NCBI GenBank assembly: GCA_001593855.1
Contig: LUCC01000025.1
Span: forward strand, 1 to 9,615
DNA from: Candidatus Hecatellales archaeon B24
Lineage (GTDB): Archaea; Thermoproteota; Bathyarchaeia; Hecatellales; Hecatellaceae
Reading direction: 5' to 3'
Length of the DNA: 9,615 nucleotides
Shown here: positions 8,057-9,615 of the stretch, one piece after another
Numbering within the stretch: the stretch's first letter is position 1
Layout: every line of letters starts with the position of its first letter
Program-made: the position numbers and the translations under genes
The notes under the pieces: generated by a model
What the model saw: the letters and a program-made list of their open reading frames with translations, nothing else
Databases searched by the model: none
What the model was told of the DNA's origin: nothing

Positions 8057-8494
8057 GTGTCAGGGAAAATCAAGCTTACAGCTGACGAGATGCGGTATAT
8101 AGCTCTCTTCGAAAGCATAACAGGGGCTACGGCTAAGGACTGCATCGTAGATGATAAGCAGAACAAGCTTATTTTTATAACCAAGGAGAAGGAGGGCGGC
8201 CTAGCCGTAGGCAGATACGGCGGGAAAGTTAAAGTTTTAAAGCGTATGACCGGCCGGGACATAGACGTAATCGAGTTCTCCAGCGACCCCGCAGAGTTCA
8301 TTAAGAATGCTTTCATACCCGTCAAGGTTCAGGATGTAAGGCTTACTGAAAAGCTTGACGGCAGGAAAATCGTGGTTGTAAAAATAGATGAAAGAGAGAA
8401 GGGGCTTGCCATAGGACGTAAAGGAGAGAGGGCTAACCGAATAAGGCAGCTGGCCCGTAAATACTTCAACATCGACAACGTAATCATCGTGTAG
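8057..8494 (+). CDS. nusA: NusA-like transcription factor, two KH domains
   Basis: This 145-residue protein matches the archaeal NusA family, which is essentially the RNA-binding KH pair of bacterial NusA without its N-terminal polymerase-binding and S1 domains. The opening KLTADEMRYIALFESITGATAKDC and the middle DPAEFIKNAFIP segment are family hallmarks. The first KH motif is GRYG (52-55), preceded by GGLAV. The second is GRKG (120-123) in GLAIGRKGERANRI. Family members bind RNA; a role in elongation or termination in archaea is inferred from homology. GTG 8057 starts three bases after the eL30 stop, with purine-rich GGATGGG upstream as a possible weak ribosome site. It is the last gene of the operon, and its final 11 bases overlap the convergent oxidoreductase gene. 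Confidence 0.93.
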   Translation: MSGKIKLTADEMRYIALFESITGATAKDCIVDDKQNKLIFITKEKEGGLAVGRYGGKVKVLKRMTGRDIDVIEFSSDPAEFIKNAFIPVKVQDVRLTEKLDGRKIVVVKIDEREKGLAIGRKGERANRIRQLARKYFNIDNVIIV

Positions 8495-9615
8495 CCTGAG
8501 ACAGGTAGCTGTGAATGGATTTCGCCGCGTTTTTTCCGTCTTCTACAGCTTGAATCACCGTTGCGTTCCCTCTTATAGCATCTCCTCCTGCGAAGATTCC
8601 CTTAATGTTGGTCATTAGTTTTCCATCGGTTTCGATGGCACCCCACCTGTCTTTCCCGATTTCAGGTATTCTGTCCAAGAAAAGCCTGTTCGGCACGGTT
8701 CCTATAGCTTCTACAACCATGTCCACCTTTCTGATCTCGCTTTCCCCTGTGGGTATAGGCTGTGGTCTCCCGCTGCTGTCAGGAGGCCCCAACCTAGCTT
8801 TAACCAGTTCTATGCCGGTCACCCATCCGTCTTCGCCTGTAATTCTCTTAGGAATAACCAGCTCCACGAATTTCACTCCTTCCTCACGTGCATGTTCTAC
8901 CTCTTCAATTCTTGCAGGGCTATGCTCCATGGTTCTCCTGTAAATGATGTAGACGTCTTTGGCTCCCATTCTCAAGGCGCATCTGGCAGCGTCCATAGCA
9001 ACGTTTCCCGCGCCGATAACTGCAACTCTGCTTCCACGTGTAACTGGAGTGTCGTATTCGGGGAATCTGTAAGCCTTCATCAGAACAGTTCTAATGAGGA
9101 ACTCGTTAGCCGAGTATACCCCGTTAAGCTTTTCACCTTCCATTCCAACGAATCTGGGGGCGCCAGCCCCTGTTGCTATGAAAATTGCGTCGTAGCTGTC
9201 CTGCAGTTCTCTGAAAGAAATATTCTGTCCTACGACCGTGTTAAGTACGATTTCCACTCCCATCCTTTGAAGGCTGGAAATTTCATAGTCCACTACGTCC
9301 TTTGGCAGTCTGAAGCTTGGGATGCCGTACTGGAGAACTCCTCCTGCCTTGTGGAGAGCTTCAAAAATGGTTACCTGATAACCCGTTTTACGCAGTTCAT
9401 ACGCACATGTGATTCCGGCAGGTCCCGAACCTATAACCGCAACTTTGCCTCTTCTATCTGTTATGTCAAGTTTTACTTCCACCCTGTTGTTTCTAGCCCA
9501 GTCTGCAACGAACATTTCAAGCTTGCCTATGCTTGCTGGTTCGCCAACCTTGCCCAGAGCACAGACATGCTCGCATAAGAGCTCCTGCGGGCATACTCTT
9601 CCTGTTATGCCTGGG
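8484..9615 (-). CDS. FAD/NAD(P)-binding oxidoreductase, GltD / NfnB (GltA, SudA) type, 3' part
   Basis: The visible 376 residues lack the N-terminus, which lies beyond the right edge. The frame is open to 9615, and the segment before the internal Met at 9515 is clearly coding: it reads PGITGRVCPQELLCEHVC with Cys at fragment residues 8, 14 and 18, the iron-sulfur ligand pattern of the GltD family. GSGPAG (62-67) is the FAD-binding Rossmann motif and GAGNVAMD (201-208) the NAD(P)-binding one. YRRT (225-228) probably contacts the NADP phosphate. FAGGDAIRG (341-349) is the C-terminal FAD motif. Family members are the small subunit of glutamate synthase, the stand-alone archaeal GltA, or NfnB/SudA, the NADPH-side subunit of ferredoxin-dependent transhydrogenase. 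The sequence alone does not separate these; the gene upstream, outside the window, would. An Asp/Glu-rich sulfide dehydrogenase role is not indicated. It converges on nusA. Confidence 0.9.
   Translation of the reverse strand, partial: PGITGRVCPQELLCEHVCALGKVGEPASIGKLEMFVADWARNNRVEVKLDITDRRGKVAVIGSGPAGITCAYELRKTGYQVTIFEALHKAGGVLQYGIPSFRLPKDVVDYEISSLQRMGVEIVLNTVVGQNISFRELQDSYDAIFIATGAGAPRFVGMEGEKLNGVYSANEFLIRTVLMKAYRFPEYDTPVTRGSRVAVIGAGNVAMDAARCALRMGAKDVYIIYRRTMEHSPARIEEVEHAREEGVKFVELVIPKRITGEDGWVTGIELVKARLGPPDSSGRPQPIPTGESEIRKVDMVVEAIGTVPNRLFLDRIPEIGKDRWGAIETDGKLMTNIKGIFAGGDAIRGNATVIQAVEDGKNAAKSIHSYLSQATR
8530..8535 (+). terminator. Possible U-tract terminator for the polymerase operon
   Basis: TTTTTT at 8530-8535 is the first run of six T on the + strand after the nusA stop at 8494, followed by more pyrimidines (CCGTCTTC). 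Archaeal intrinsic termination can use such U-tracts without a hairpin. The run lies inside the antisense strand of the oxidoreductase gene, where it encodes part of the Gly-Lys-Asn region, so coding constraint alone could explain it. Confidence 0.28.

Noticed and set aside
8379..8383. AAAAA run as a terminator for the leftward oxidoreductase gene
   Set aside because: It is only five bases, lies more than 100 bases past the stop, and sits within conserved nusA coding sequence, which explains it.
9483..9515. ATG 9515 as the true start of the oxidoreductase gene
   Set aside because: The same frame is open to the window edge, and the upstream residues carry the conserved Cys motif (CPQELLCEHVC) of the GltD family. 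The Met is internal.
8892..9578. Open frame of 228 codons on the + strand opposite the oxidoreductase gene
   Set aside because: It lies wholly antisense to a gene with strong family motifs, its translation is Ser/Cys/Asn-rich with no recognisable domain, and it has no convincing ribosome site. It is a shadow of the codon pattern on the other strand.

Overview
The window is archaeal chromosome. Its core is the RNA polymerase operon in the order rpoH, rpoB, rpoA, rpl30e (eL30), nusA, all on the + strand from 231 to 8494. RpoH, eL30 and the short two-KH NusA are archaeal-type proteins, and an A/T-rich TATA/BRE-like element sits about 105 bases before rpoH. Two architectural points bear on taxonomy. 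The B subunit is one uninterrupted protein of 1127 residues, whereas many methanogens and halophiles have separate B' and B''. The A subunit is also one uninterrupted protein of 1282 residues, whereas most cultured Crenarchaeota and Euryarchaeota encode A' and A'' separately. An unsplit A is known from Thaumarchaeota and Aigarchaeota and, I believe, from some related uncultured lineages. I therefore infer an uncultured TACK-type archaeon but cannot name the lineage from this sequence alone.

Layout. Positions 1-30 hold the first ten codons of a gene reading leftward out of the window. Positions 31-230 are a divergent intergenic region with a likely promoter for the polymerase operon, a possible leftward promoter, a possible 16-codon leader ORF and a strong ribosome binding site. 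Positions 231-8494 are five tightly packed genes with junctions of 2, 1, -4 and 3 bases. The A, eL30 and NusA genes start at TTG, GTG and GTG. Positions 8484-9615 hold the 3' part of a leftward gene for a GltD/NfnB-type FAD- and NAD(P)-binding oxidoreductase. It converges on nusA with an 11-base overlap and runs off the right edge.

How the genes work together. RpoH, B and A make up the catalytic core and the downstream DNA jaw of RNA polymerase. The NusA-like KH protein is probably a transcription or RNA-binding factor, and eL30 links the operon to ribosome production. In many archaea this cluster continues from nusA into rps12 and rps7. Here it stops at nusA and runs into an unrelated metabolic gene on the opposite strand.

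I found no mobile element, CRISPR array, tRNA, rRNA, intein or obviously novel system. The window is mostly a well-conserved housekeeping operon. The points worth a second look are the unsplit A subunit, the broken synteny after nusA, the 3' overlap, a four-cysteine cluster in the A subunit and the leader region.
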